This document shows, in pieces, positions 36,447 to 46,235 of a DNA stretch of 64,000 nucleotides. Position 1 is the first letter of the stretch. Every line of letters begins with the position of its first letter. Made by a program: the position numbers and the translations under genes. The stretch comes from Nitrospira sp. (GTDB lineage Bacteria > Nitrospirota > Nitrospiria > Nitrospirales > Nitrospiraceae), in contig JADYYH010000078.1 in assembly GCA_020853775.1 (NCBI GenBank), forward strand, positions 1 to 64,000, in the 5' to 3' direction. A model generated the notes under the pieces. The model ran no database searches and was not told the origin of the DNA. It was given only the letters and a program-made list of their open reading frames with translations.

Positions 36447-37053
36447 GGAGCATTCTTGTGCCCGAACATGCACGGACGATGTGGCACGCATCAATTCTTA
36501 TACACTACATAGCCTTGAGAGCCGTCATTGATTTTCGCATAAGTGAGCACGATTGCTCCTGCAGGCTCTGTGTATCCGATTCAATACTGCTGTATCTGCT
36601 TTGAAAAGGTTGTAATTCTGCCGGCCATCACATTCATTGCCCTCCACATCGACACCATTGCCTCTTCCCCCTCTTCTCGGAATGCGAGAGGCCAGGAGAT
36701 TCTAGGCCGCACCAAGCAACCGGACGGCGCGTCGATCTACGTAATACGTACAGACACGAGTTTGGACCATTCATTGGCGTTGTGTCTTGGTTGACTGATA
36801 CGCATCTGCTTGGCAAGCCTCCTGCATTAACTCTTTTCGTGTTCTGATCTCTGCCAACTGTGCAGCGATTCAGTGGTGGGTGTTTTTCCAATTTCGCGAT
36901 GCGATACGTTCTGGGATGGCAGGGGGGAATTGAGTCGAGTAGGTCACCGTCGATGATGCATCGTGAAGATTATCTGCAAAGCCTGTGATGTAAGCGTCCC
37001 CGACGATGCCGTGTTCGGGCTTATCGAGATTTCGCGGTGGAGGAGGATTCATT
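36447..37053 (+). other. 607-bp non-coding region ahead of the giant oxidase gene
   Basis: No convincing gene is seen; short open frames lack ribosome sites and family features. Structures seen: hairpin GAGCA (36545-36549) with TGCTC (36554-36558); two palindromic hexamers TACGTA (36738-36743 and 36745-36750) one base apart; and a -24/-12-like sequence at 36810-36826. GGAGGAGG (37038-37045) is the ribosome site of the following gene. The length suggests separate regulation of the copper-oxidase operon. Confidence 0.5.
36810..36826 (+). promoter_or_regulatory. Sigma-54-like -24/-12 promoter candidate
   Basis: TTGGCAAG-N4-CTGCA has GG and GC exactly 10 bp apart, as sigma-54 promoters require, with two departures from the consensus (CACG to CAAG; TTGC to CTGC). 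It points toward the oxidase gene, which starts about 228 nt downstream. The leader would be long, and an enhancer site is not identified. Confidence 0.3.
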
Positions 37054-40000
37054 ATGGTGAGGCATTGTCGAATGGCAGTGGGCAGCGCGCTTCTGGCAAC
37101 ACTCGCGATCACCGGGCCGGCTGGTGCTCAACCCCAGGCGACCTCTCCATCTGTCGCAAAAGAGCAGCAGGCATCGCATCGTGTCGTTCGCCCGCCGGTC
37201 TCTGTTCGGAAGAAGCCGGATGTAGCAAGGGTCAAGCCTGGAATCACTCTGCCGGTGACGTCTTGCCCAGCCAACGCGCTTCACGCGGATGTCGTGGCGA
37301 TCGATCATCCCATGGTATTCAACCGTCTCGGTGCGCAGAACGTCAACTGGATGATGTACGCACTTCGGCATGATGTAAGACGTGTTTCAAAAAACGACAG
37401 AGGGGAAGAGGTCTACGAGTCGTTAGGCACGTCGGACGATGATCCGAAGTGGCACACGCTTTTGCGGGACCTGCGGCGTGACCGCTCGGGCTTCCTTGAC
37501 CAATCCGCTCGCTGGGGCAGTGCACAGCTGATACTCCGGCCTGACTTGAGACCTCGACCGTTGGTGTTGCGAGTGCCGGCCGGCGGGTACTTGCGAGTCC
37601 ATTTTACCAACCTGCTGGAACAGCTTGCTGTGCCGCCGCACAACCATCCAGGAAATCCCTTTGATAAAGATCTGACAGGGTTTCCGCAGGACCACCCCAT
37701 GGCGAAGAGACCTCCCATAAAAATTGACGATCAGGTTGCCAGCCGGGTTGTGGGATTCCACCCGCAAGGGCTGGAGTTGGTTCCCATAACGGATCTCACA
37801 GGAAGTCACGAAGGCATGCACAGTGATTCTTCCTACGTGGGACACAATGCAGACAGTATGGTCAAGCCGGGGCATTCCACGGACTATTGCTATTTTGCTC
37901 CCACAGAAGGCGGCTATCTTGTCACCAATTCAGGCGCGGTATTTGGTGGAGAAGGTACTGCAGGCGATAGTGGCGTGGGACTGTTTGCTGTCGTCGCGGT
38001 GGAGCCTCAACGAGGGAAAGCCTATCGCGCGCAAGTGACCGAGGAAGAAATGAGATTGGCCACTCGGGGCCACACGTCCACGGGGCAGCCTATTCTCAAT
38101 TACGAGGCGACCTATCCGAATGATTGCGTGACCAACGGGGTGTGGTGCCAAGAGGGGAAGGCCGGGGCTCCGATACTCAACATGGTCCAGAACAACCGGA
38201 TCGTCCATGGAGACATCAATGCCATTATCGTCGGGCCCAACGCAGATGGATCGTTCCCACGCGACACGTATCCCATCGAAAGAGACGATACTCCGACGAA
38301 CCCGATCCCTGCGCGCAATCCGACTCTTCCGAATCGGCTGGAGCCGTTTCGAGAGTTTGTGTCGGTCTTTCACGATGAAAACGCAGCGACTCAATCGTAT
38401 CCCTACTTCTTCGAGCATCCGGAATTGGGGCATACGCTGCACGGCGTCCGCGACGCGTTTATGATCAACTACGGATCAGGAGGGATTGGCGCGGAGATCA
38501 TTGCAAACCGGCTCCATTCAGGACCCATGCACGACTGCTTGGATTGTGCCTATGAGGAGTTCTTCTTGAGTTCGTTCGCCGTGGGTGATGCGGCCATGAT
38601 CGTAGACCAGCCGGCGAACATGGAAACGTACCAATGTCAGCCGGAATTTCTCCCCACCCCGGAGGAAAAGGCAGCCGGTACATGGCCCAATAAAGCCAAA
38701 TTCGACGTGTTCTGTGTGCAGAAGACGTGGGCGACCGAAGCTTACTATCCCCACGATCCGGCGAATCTCCACCACAGTTATATCGGTGATTTCGTCAAAT
38801 TCCGGAACGTCCACTCCGGAAAGGAGCAGCACATCTTCCATCTTCACAATCATCAGTGGCTGTTCAACCCCAATGACGACAACTCGAATTACATCGACGC
38901 GCAGGGCATCGGCCCAGGGTCCGGCTATACCTATGAGATCGCGTTCGGCGGCTCCGGCAATCGGAACAAGACCGTCGGCGATGCCATTTTTCACTGCCAC
39001 TTCTATCCGCATTTCGCCCAAGGCATGTGGTACATGTGGCGCAATCACGATGTGTTTGAAGCAGGCACACGCCTCGCCGTCAGTGATGCGGGGGACGAGA
39101 AGGCCCCAAAAGAGAAGCAGTATCATAAGAAACCTTTCGGGCTGATGCGCGGCCTGCCGTCTCCAGGGGCCCGGGCGTTACCGGATGGCGAGATCGTCGC
39201 GGGCACCCCCATTCCTGCGATCGTGCCGCTCCCAGGGAAGGGCTTGGCTCCCATGCCCTTACCCGTTAGGGTTGAACCGCGCCAGGGAGATGACGGTAAA
39301 ACGCATGGCTCATTCGCGAAAGTGTGTCCTGGTGTGATTGATCGCGTGACAGGGAAGTGCCAAGAGACGACATTGGGGCCGCACGAGAATCCGGGATTCC
39401 CGTTCTGGGTGGCCGGGGTTTCTCAGCGAGATGGACATACCGACGATCTCGTCTCCATGGGATCCCGCCCGACGACTCCGCCGTTGGATATGGAGCCATC
39501 AGCCGGAGGACACAACGGAGGACTTCCTCGACATGCCTTGGCCGGCTATTCGGCGGGAGGGCACGATCACTCGGAGATCACCAGGCTCACGGCGGCCAAG
39601 GAGATCGACCACGCGAAACCCGTGTATTATGAAGAACGCGGCACGGCGCTCGAGCGCGTGGCGATGCAGTTTCACGCGCAACGCATTCATCCAACCAGCA
39701 AGTTCGACCTCAATGGTGTGCCATCGCCCGGTGAGTTCCTGACCAATGGAGCTCCTCCGACACCTGGCGCTCCCTTCAATGATCCCTGTATCGACGACGA
39801 AGGCACGCCTCTGCGCAGTGGGCGACATGGGCTGTTCTTTGGAGGACGATACGGAAAGTATTTTTCATCGGGTCAGGACCTCCCAGATGGAATCGAATTC
39901 GGCGGCGATCACCCTCGTGTATATAAAGGCGCGAATCTACAGTTGGATGTCGTCTTCAATAAGCTCGGGTATCACTATCCGCAGCAGCGCATCCTGACGC

Positions 40001-43000
40001 TCTGGGAAGACGTTCCGGCTCTGCTGATGAGGACGCGGCCTCCCGAGCCGCTCGTGTTGCGCATGAATACCTATGATTGCGCAAAGTATGAACATACCAA
40101 TTTGGTCCCCAAGGAATTCTATCTGGATGACTATCAGATCACGACACCCACCGATGTGATCGGGCAGCATATACATCTGCCAAAATGGGATCTCACGGCG
40201 GCCGATGGGGGCGCCAATGGGTTCAATTATGAGGACGGAACCTTCGCTCCTGGAGCGGTCCGCGAGCGGATTCATGCCATCAATGCATGGAACAAGAAAC
40301 AAGTTGACGATAAGAAGATGCCGGTTCATCCGCTTGACGGGACTACGGCCCCACTGGTGCCGGCCGCTCATCCATACTTTGGAAAAGATCCGGTCTTTCA
40401 CGGCGGGGCGGTGGTGCTGCAGCTCACCGAGAAGGAATGTGCAGAAGCCTGGGCGAGCGCGGCATCGTTTAAAGAGTTTGAGCGAGAGTGGGGCATTCCC
40501 GGGAAATGCGACTGGTTCGGTGCCCGGACGACTATTCAGCGGTGGTTTTCAGATCCAGTCGTGAATCGGGAGGCGATCCACCGGGGTCTCGGCATCACCT
40601 TTACGCATGACCACCTCGGACCATCGACGCATCAGCAGCTGGGGCTCTATGCGACGATGCTGACCGAGCCGCCTGGCTCCCACTGGCGGCACAATGAAAC
40701 CGGTCAAGTCCTCTATGACCCGGCCGCCCGGAAGGATGGGGGCCCCACATCGTGGCAAGCCGTCATTACAGGGAAGAATGGCCGAGCCATCGATGTCGAT
40801 CGTGATAAGCACGATGATTCGCACCGTGAATTTTTTCTGCAGTTTGGCGATTTTCAGCATGCGTATGAAAAGGGGGTGTTCGTCGGAGTAGACGATGGAG
40901 GCAAACCTGTCAATGAACAGGGCACCACGGAGGAGAAGTTGGAGTTCGTCAAAGTCGACTCAGCGGCTGTTCACTCGCGGCTTCCTCTGCGCGAAGCGTT
41001 CCGGCACGCGATCAACCCCTCGTATAGGAAGCCCGCGGAGAAAAGGAATTCAGCGGATCCGTCTGAGGTGGCCGTCGACATCTTCAGCTATCGACCCGCC
41101 TGCCCTGGGGGCGCGGCGAATGAGGATGAGCCAAGAGCTCCTCAGGTGGCGTACGAAAGAAAAACTGCGCCCACTCGCCCCTGCCCCGAAGCGATCTCGG
41201 CGGACGATGTCGGCATGATGGTCGTGAATTATCGGAACGAACCGATTGGGGCCAGGGTGTATGACTCGAACGCGATCGGACATGACCGTAAGAAGGGCGC
41301 ACAAGCCCTGGGGCAGGCTGGTGATCTTGACCTGGCCATGACCACCAGGACGGATCGGGCGCTCGGCGTGCTCAATGGGATCGGAGGAGAAGACCCGAGT
41401 GTGCCGGGCACGCCCCCGCACTATCCGCGTGATGTGAACCGGCATCGACTCAAGGGAGATCCGTATACGCCGATCATGCGCGCCTATTCGGGGGATCTCA
41501 TTCGCGTCAAGGTCCAGGCCGGTTCACATGAGCACGAGCACAATGGATCGATCAATGCCATCGGGTGGATCCAAGGCGGGTCTGGATTTGGGCAGGCGCC
41601 GCATTCCGGCTGGCGAAACGCCCAGAATACGGGTCTGTCCGAGCAGTTTACGTTTTTGACGCACATTACCGACTACTGGAGCGATACGTTCCTGAATGAT
41701 CGGATGTATGCCATCGATACGAGCCAGGATGGGCTGTGGAATGGTGTCTGGGGCATCCTCCGGAGCAAGTCCAAATTGGATGCCAACGATATGTTGGTCA
41801 GACTCCCCAATAATCCCGTTCCCACCGTGCTGCAACCGGAAGCAGGTCTGGGGAAAGACAATGTCTGCCCCAAACATGCCGAGGTTCGCGAATATCACAT
41901 TGCGGCGGTTTTGGCGAACCGTGCGCTGACGAACTCATTGGGAGTGACGATCCCTTCTGCGAGGAACTCAGCGTATCCCTCTGAATTGTCCCGCTTGGAT
42001 CAGGGCGGTGGGACGCTGGTGTATAACCCGCGGCCGACCTCGATTACGATCGTCGTGAAAGATGAGGACGGAAAGGTCGTTCGTACCGAGTCATTCGGGA
42101 CTGGGCCGCTCCATGATCCAACGGCGATTGTATTCGTGCGCGAATCTGATCTGGACCCGCAGGGGAAACTCAAGTCTGGGATGCCGCTGGAGCCGCTGGT
42201 GTTGCGGGCGGCAGCGGGGGACTGTGTCCAAGTCGTCTTGCACAATCGCTTGCCGAAAGGTCGCCGCAATATGCCGGACTTGGATGGCCTCACCTCACTG
42301 TCCGGCATCATTCACCGGGACGATCACGATTCGAGTGGATCTGTTACGACCTTCAACAACAACCTGATTCGCCCCTCCAATCGAATTGGGCTGCATCCCC
42401 AATTGCTCCACTACAATGTCCACACCTCAGACGGCAATAATATCGGGGTGAATAAGATCAGTACGATTCGTCCCGGCGAGCACCATGTGTATCAGTGGTA
42501 TGCGGGGGTGCTCGAACCGCCGTCGATGTCTGATCCCTGTCCGACTCCCGTCTCTCCCCGCATGCTCCCGCGCGCATATGAGTGGCTCAAATTGTTTCCG
42601 CGGCTGGCGCTGAAGGGCGAACGGCCCACTCGGTCGCCGGCGCAAGTGCTGACGAAGGCTGCTTTCCATGAACGGGTGCTGGCCGCACTCGATCCCGACT
42701 ATCTCGAAAGCGGGGCTGTGAAGATTGCGAACGTGACTGAAGTGGTGCATGCGCTCACCAAAGCGGCCGAAGGTGCCAAATTGTTTGTCGCGGAGCAGGT
42801 GGTGGATAGGCCGCAGCAGGCTGTAAGCCACGATTCGAGACCGGGCGGATCCAGACTGAGCGGACTGTTCGGGCGCCAGTCCATCACGTCTCCGGCTGCG
42901 GCAGCCACGGGGCGGGATCGTTTCAGTACACTCATGAACAAGCTCGAACGCCCCAACTTCACCGACAAGGAACGGCAGGCGTTGGCGGACGGGGTGCCGT

Positions 43001-44313
43001 TGCTGGGTCGCGACGCGTATCTCGATACCGTCTCCATCTTTGAAAAAATGACCACGACGAATATCGCGCTCATAGACGAGCACGTCGCGAAGCGGATCAA
43101 GGACCTGACGACGCTGTTTAGCCGGATCAGTGAACCGTTCAAGCTCAATGTAAGTCCAGAGATGCCCAGGCGGCTGGCCGAAAGTCTTTTCTTTGAATCG
43201 CTGGAGTATCCCACACAAGCGAGCTATCGCTGGTGGGAGCAGATCTTCTCAGATCTTGATCTCAACCTCTCTCCGGACGTCATTCGTGTCGTCCAATTGT
43301 CCGGGGCAGCCTGCCGGTATATACCAGTCGAATTCGGCGGGACGAACCTCACGCCGCCGGACCGCATCAAACAGGGCCAGAAAGCTGCGGTTGGGGCATT
43401 GGTGGTCGAGCCAGAACGCTCTTTCTGGATCGAACACATCGATGATTCGGCCAGTGACCGACAAACATTGCCGATGAACAGCGCCAATGATCGAGACAGC
43501 CGCGCGACCGCATTCGTGTTTTACCCGGTAGATGGAATAACTCGCTTCTTCCGTGATGTCGTCCTGGTGCATCAGAAAGGACTGAACCATCGCTATAAAG
43601 ATGGTTCCGCTGTCGCCACTCTCGCAGCGGAGAAAGAGCGCGCTGGTGAACACCTCTCGAACACCGCGCCAGAGGATGCGCATGACTCGGGACATATGGC
43701 CGTCAATTATGGCACTGAACCGAAATGGTTCCGCTTCGGATTACCTCCTGATGCCCCATTCGGCAGAGAGGGGTTCGGAGGAGTCGAGCATGCCTGGCAA
43801 GGGTTTAGTGAGCACTGTTGTGCTAACGGTGGGACGGCGACCACAGCCGCCCATCCGGTGGGGTCTGCCTACGTTCCCACCGTCTCTGTTCCTGCTGGCC
43901 ATGAGCTACGGCTACGAGCATTGCTCCCCACGGGTATCGGGCGGGCAACCGTATTCTCACTCCATGGTCATAACTGGCCACGTGATCCATATCTCGCTGA
44001 GCATACCTCTGGGAAACATCCTGTCGGATTTCGTCCTGCTGAGTGGGGCGTACCCTCGAAATGTATCGGCGACAATGCATTGCAGATGGGCTTGGGTGGC
44101 CAGGAAAGCCTCACCCCGATGGCGCATTTCGACGAGGTGCTGAAGTCGGCAGGGGGGCGACATGCGGTGACGGGCGACTACCTGTGGCAAGACCACGGAG
44201 GCTTTGGGATCACAAGTGGGGCTTGGAGCATCGTACGGGTCGAGCCCAGCGCACGCTCGCACAATCCCTTCTTCAAACCTACGGGACTTCGATCGTCATG
44301 TCCAGCGTCGTGA
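37054..44313 (+). CDS. Giant exported multicopper oxidase (2,419 residues)
   Basis: Secreted or periplasmic copper protein built from several cupredoxin units. A signal peptide (1-25, ALLATLAITGPAGA, cleavage before QP) begins it. The first unit has a full set of copper motifs: H196-N-H198 (PPHNHPGN), H256 region (GMHSDSSY), H593-I-F-H596-L-H598-N-H600 and H647-C648-H649 with H653 and M658 (HCHFYPHFAQGMW), so type 1 and trinuclear sites look complete. Later units keep partial motifs: H1039-I-H1041, H1185-D-H1187 (HDHLGPSTHQQLGLY), HEHEH at 1492-1496, GVWGILR at 1564-1570, HNVH-like 1786-1790 and SLHGHNW at 2302-2308. The size and the HIH and HDHxGPSTHQQ motifs recall MofA/MnxG-type Mn(II) oxidases; the substrate is not provable here. 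GGAGGAGG lies 8 nt before ATG 37054. Its end overlaps the next gene. Confidence 0.88.
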   Translation: MVRHCRMAVGSALLATLAITGPAGAQPQATSPSVAKEQQASHRVVRPPVSVRKKPDVARVKPGITLPVTSCPANALHADVVAIDHPMVFNRLGAQNVNWMMYALRHDVRRVSKNDRGEEVYESLGTSDDDPKWHTLLRDLRRDRSGFLDQSARWGSAQLILRPDLRPRPLVLRVPAGGYLRVHFTNLLEQLAVPPHNHPGNPFDKDLTGFPQDHPMAKRPPIKIDDQVASRVVGFHPQGLELVPITDLTGSHEGMHSDSSYVGHNADSMVKPGHSTDYCYFAPTEGGYLVTNSGAVFGGEGTAGDSGVGLFAVVAVEPQRGKAYRAQVTEEEMRLATRGHTSTGQPILNYEATYPNDCVTNGVWCQEGKAGAPILNMVQNNRIVHGDINAIIVGPNADGSFPRDTYPIERDDTPTNPIPARNPTLPNRLEPFREFVSVFHDENAATQSYPYFFEHPELGHTLHGVRDAFMINYGSGGIGAEIIANRLHSGPMHDCLDCAYEEFFLSSFAVGDAAMIVDQPANMETYQCQPEFLPTPEEKAAGTWPNKAKFDVFCVQKTWATEAYYPHDPANLHHSYIGDFVKFRNVHSGKEQHIFHLHNHQWLFNPNDDNSNYIDAQGIGPGSGYTYEIAFGGSGNRNKTVGDAIFHCHFYPHFAQGMWYMWRNHDVFEAGTRLAVSDAGDEKAPKEKQYHKKPFGLMRGLPSPGARALPDGEIVAGTPIPAIVPLPGKGLAPMPLPVRVEPRQGDDGKTHGSFAKVCPGVIDRVTGKCQETTLGPHENPGFPFWVAGVSQRDGHTDDLVSMGSRPTTPPLDMEPSAGGHNGGLPRHALAGYSAGGHDHSEITRLTAAKEIDHAKPVYYEERGTALERVAMQFHAQRIHPTSKFDLNGVPSPGEFLTNGAPPTPGAPFNDPCIDDEGTPLRSGRHGLFFGGRYGKYFSSGQDLPDGIEFGGDHPRVYKGANLQLDVVFNKLGYHYPQQRILTLWEDVPALLMRTRPPEPLVLRMNTYDCAKYEHTNLVPKEFYLDDYQITTPTDVIGQHIHLPKWDLTAADGGANGFNYEDGTFAPGAVRERIHAINAWNKKQVDDKKMPVHPLDGTTAPLVPAAHPYFGKDPVFHGGAVVLQLTEKECAEAWASAASFKEFEREWGIPGKCDWFGARTTIQRWFSDPVVNREAIHRGLGITFTHDHLGPSTHQQLGLYATMLTEPPGSHWRHNETGQVLYDPAARKDGGPTSWQAVITGKNGRAIDVDRDKHDDSHREFFLQFGDFQHAYEKGVFVGVDDGGKPVNEQGTTEEKLEFVKVDSAAVHSRLPLREAFRHAINPSYRKPAEKRNSADPSEVAVDIFSYRPACPGGAANEDEPRAPQVAYERKTAPTRPCPEAISADDVGMMVVNYRNEPIGARVYDSNAIGHDRKKGAQALGQAGDLDLAMTTRTDRALGVLNGIGGEDPSVPGTPPHYPRDVNRHRLKGDPYTPIMRAYSGDLIRVKVQAGSHEHEHNGSINAIGWIQGGSGFGQAPHSGWRNAQNTGLSEQFTFLTHITDYWSDTFLNDRMYAIDTSQDGLWNGVWGILRSKSKLDANDMLVRLPNNPVPTVLQPEAGLGKDNVCPKHAEVREYHIAAVLANRALTNSLGVTIPSARNSAYPSELSRLDQGGGTLVYNPRPTSITIVVKDEDGKVVRTESFGTGPLHDPTAIVFVRESDLDPQGKLKSGMPLEPLVLRAAAGDCVQVVLHNRLPKGRRNMPDLDGLTSLSGIIHRDDHDSSGSVTTFNNNLIRPSNRIGLHPQLLHYNVHTSDGNNIGVNKISTIRPGEHHVYQWYAGVLEPPSMSDPCPTPVSPRMLPRAYEWLKLFPRLALKGERPTRSPAQVLTKAAFHERVLAALDPDYLESGAVKIANVTEVVHALTKAAEGAKLFVAEQVVDRPQQAVSHDSRPGGSRLSGLFGRQSITSPAAAATGRDRFSTLMNKLERPNFTDKERQALADGVPLLGRDAYLDTVSIFEKMTTTNIALIDEHVAKRIKDLTTLFSRISEPFKLNVSPEMPRRLAESLFFESLEYPTQASYRWWEQIFSDLDLNLSPDVIRVVQLSGAACRYIPVEFGGTNLTPPDRIKQGQKAAVGALVVEPERSFWIEHIDDSASDRQTLPMNSANDRDSRATAFVFYPVDGITRFFRDVVLVHQKGLNHRYKDGSAVATLAAEKERAGEHLSNTAPEDAHDSGHMAVNYGTEPKWFRFGLPPDAPFGREGFGGVEHAWQGFSEHCCANGGTATTAAHPVGSAYVPTVSVPAGHELRLRALLPTGIGRATVFSLHGHNWPRDPYLAEHTSGKHPVGFRPAEWGVPSKCIGDNALQMGLGGQESLTPMAHFDEVLKSAGGRHAVTGDYLWQDHGGFGITSGAWSIVRVEPSARSHNPFFKPTGLRSSCPAS

Positions 44314-46235
44314 GGTACGCCATCTGTTGTGCGACGGGCGTAGCCCTGCTTTTCGGAGCAGGGCCCTCGGTCCTGCACGCGAGCTATCTCAATAAAACGA
44401 TCGAGCGGGACGGGCTTCGGATTCAGTTTTCGATCGATCCCGTGGCGGAGCAGTATGCTCGGGACGCGCTCTACGCCGATCAGCTGGTCCGGATTCGGAT
44501 GGCCATTACGCGTGAGGCCGATGGCCACCCGCTGAATAATTGGAATGTCGGCGCATGGTTGGATCGAGCGATGTCCGCCGCCTCCGGGGCCATGCCGGCC
44601 TGTGCCCAACGTGTTGCCGGTTACCTGGGCGGTGATCTGTTACAACGCCCGTTGTTGGACCTCACCGGGTACTATGTGTTGACCTTGGATGCCGAGCCCA
44701 GTGTCTCAGTGCTCGATCCCGCCGTGAGTTTCGCCGGTCGCAGCAGTCTGTATGGGGCCCTCAAGCTCAAAGGCCGAGGGTTCGATTGGGTGAAGACGTC
44801 CGACGACGCGAAGTTGTTCGTGGGCTTGGCGGAGGAGCCTGCCGTTGCGATTGCTGATCTCCAAACCTTCCAGGTTCTGACGCATGTCGCTCTTCCCGGG
44901 CTTCCCACGCGATTAGCCCTTGCTCCCGATGAACGGTTGCTATGGGTGGGGCACATCGCGGCCACGAAGACCGGGCAGCAGGATGGGGTCACCGTTATCG
45001 ATACGGTGACGAATCACGTGGTGACGAGCCTGCCTCTCCCGGGCGGCCATCACGAATTCGCTTTCAGTGAAGATGGGCGGTACGTGTATGCGACCAGCCG
45101 GCGTGCCGGCACTGTCACCGTACTCGATGCGGCGATGTTCTCCATCGTCCGCACGATGACGGTTCCGGGCGAGCCGATGAGTATGGTGAGTACTCCCTCC
45201 AACGGTCTCCTCTGGGTCGTTGACGGCAAGCATGGACGGGTACATCGGTATTCCGCACAAGGCTTGCCGATCGATAGCATCGCCCTCCAGCCCGGGATCG
45301 GACCCGCGAAGCTCTCGCCGGATGGACGCTATGTGCTTGTGGCCAATCCGAGCCAACATCGTGTCAGTGTACTGAACGCGGCGACCGGTCGGCCGGTGCA
45401 TGCCATCACGGTATCGGGAAAGCCATATGACATCATATTTTCCGGCCAATATGTGTACGTGCGCAATCTTGAGAGCGAGCAGGTGGCGCTCATTTCGATC
45501 GCAGCGCTCGAGCGGCCCAACCCCATGCCTCAATACATTCCTGCTGGGTCAGGTATCCTCGCCCAGGCCAAAGAAGGATTGCCGATCGCGTCAACGATGG
45601 GACTCACGCTGAACAAAGGCGGGGCCTTCCTGGCCTCTCCCACAGAGCGTACGGTCTATCACTATATGGAAGGGATGAATGCCCCGGACTCCGGTCTGCG
45701 CGCCTACGGTCATACTCCGATGGCGGCCCTTGCCATTCAGAGAGGCCTGCGGCAAGTTGGCCCTGGCGAATATTCCGCTATCGTCAAACTGCCTTCGGCA
45801 GGACGCATGGTCTTGGCGATCGCGAGTGACGCCCCGCAACTACGGGAGTGCATCGGCTTACACATCGAGCGGGCACCCGCTACCCTAGTCTCGCAACGAG
45901 TGGCGTTCGAGTGGCTGGGCGGTCCCGTGGCCCGTGCCCTGGTCGGACAACCCATTACACTACGGGTGCGCCTGAAAGAGGGGGCACAACCGGACGATCA
46001 CGTGCTGAATCGGTTTGAACTGTTCGTCGTCCCGGCCAGGGGAGGGCGCAGTGCCCGGTGGCCTCTCCGGACTGATGAACATACCGCAGGCCAGTTGATT
46101 GGTGAGGGGACACTCTCGGAACCGGGAGGGTATTATGTCCACATTCTCGGGTCCCAAGCCGTGGAGGCGACGTTTTCAACGCTGGTGGTTGAATCTGCAT
46201 CCTCAGCGACTGCTCGCCCCGGTGGCCCGCCATGA
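44298..46235 (+). CDS. Exported YVTN-type beta-propeller protein
   Basis: A 645-residue exported protein. Signal peptide 1-29 (AICCATGVALLFGAGPSVLHA). The central part (about 130-420) has repeated propeller blades such as DGRYVYATSRRAGTVTVLDA and DGRYVLVANPSQHRVSVLNA, the YVTN/lactonase-like pattern; the N-terminal region and the C-terminal 200 residues form separate beta-rich domains (ITLRVRLKEGAQPDD, EPGGYYVHI). Such propellers often act as assembly scaffolds or partners of periplasmic redox enzymes. The start lies 16 nt inside the oxidase gene and the stop overlaps the next start (ATGATG), so coupling is likely. Its role in the locus is inference. Confidence 0.78.
   Translation: MSSVVRYAICCATGVALLFGAGPSVLHASYLNKTIERDGLRIQFSIDPVAEQYARDALYADQLVRIRMAITREADGHPLNNWNVGAWLDRAMSAASGAMPACAQRVAGYLGGDLLQRPLLDLTGYYVLTLDAEPSVSVLDPAVSFAGRSSLYGALKLKGRGFDWVKTSDDAKLFVGLAEEPAVAIADLQTFQVLTHVALPGLPTRLALAPDERLLWVGHIAATKTGQQDGVTVIDTVTNHVVTSLPLPGGHHEFAFSEDGRYVYATSRRAGTVTVLDAAMFSIVRTMTVPGEPMSMVSTPSNGLLWVVDGKHGRVHRYSAQGLPIDSIALQPGIGPAKLSPDGRYVLVANPSQHRVSVLNAATGRPVHAITVSGKPYDIIFSGQYVYVRNLESEQVALISIAALERPNPMPQYIPAGSGILAQAKEGLPIASTMGLTLNKGGAFLASPTERTVYHYMEGMNAPDSGLRAYGHTPMAALAIQRGLRQVGPGEYSAIVKLPSAGRMVLAIASDAPQLRECIGLHIERAPATLVSQRVAFEWLGGPVARALVGQPITLRVRLKEGAQPDDHVLNRFELFVVPARGGRSARWPLRTDEHTAGQLIGEGTLSEPGGYYVHILGSQAVEATFSTLVVESASSATARPGGPP

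Noticed and set aside
36543-36794. Open reading frame of 83 codons in the gap before the oxidase gene
   Set aside because: No ribosome site, no recognisable family feature, and it crosses the TACGTA palindromes; treated as non-coding.
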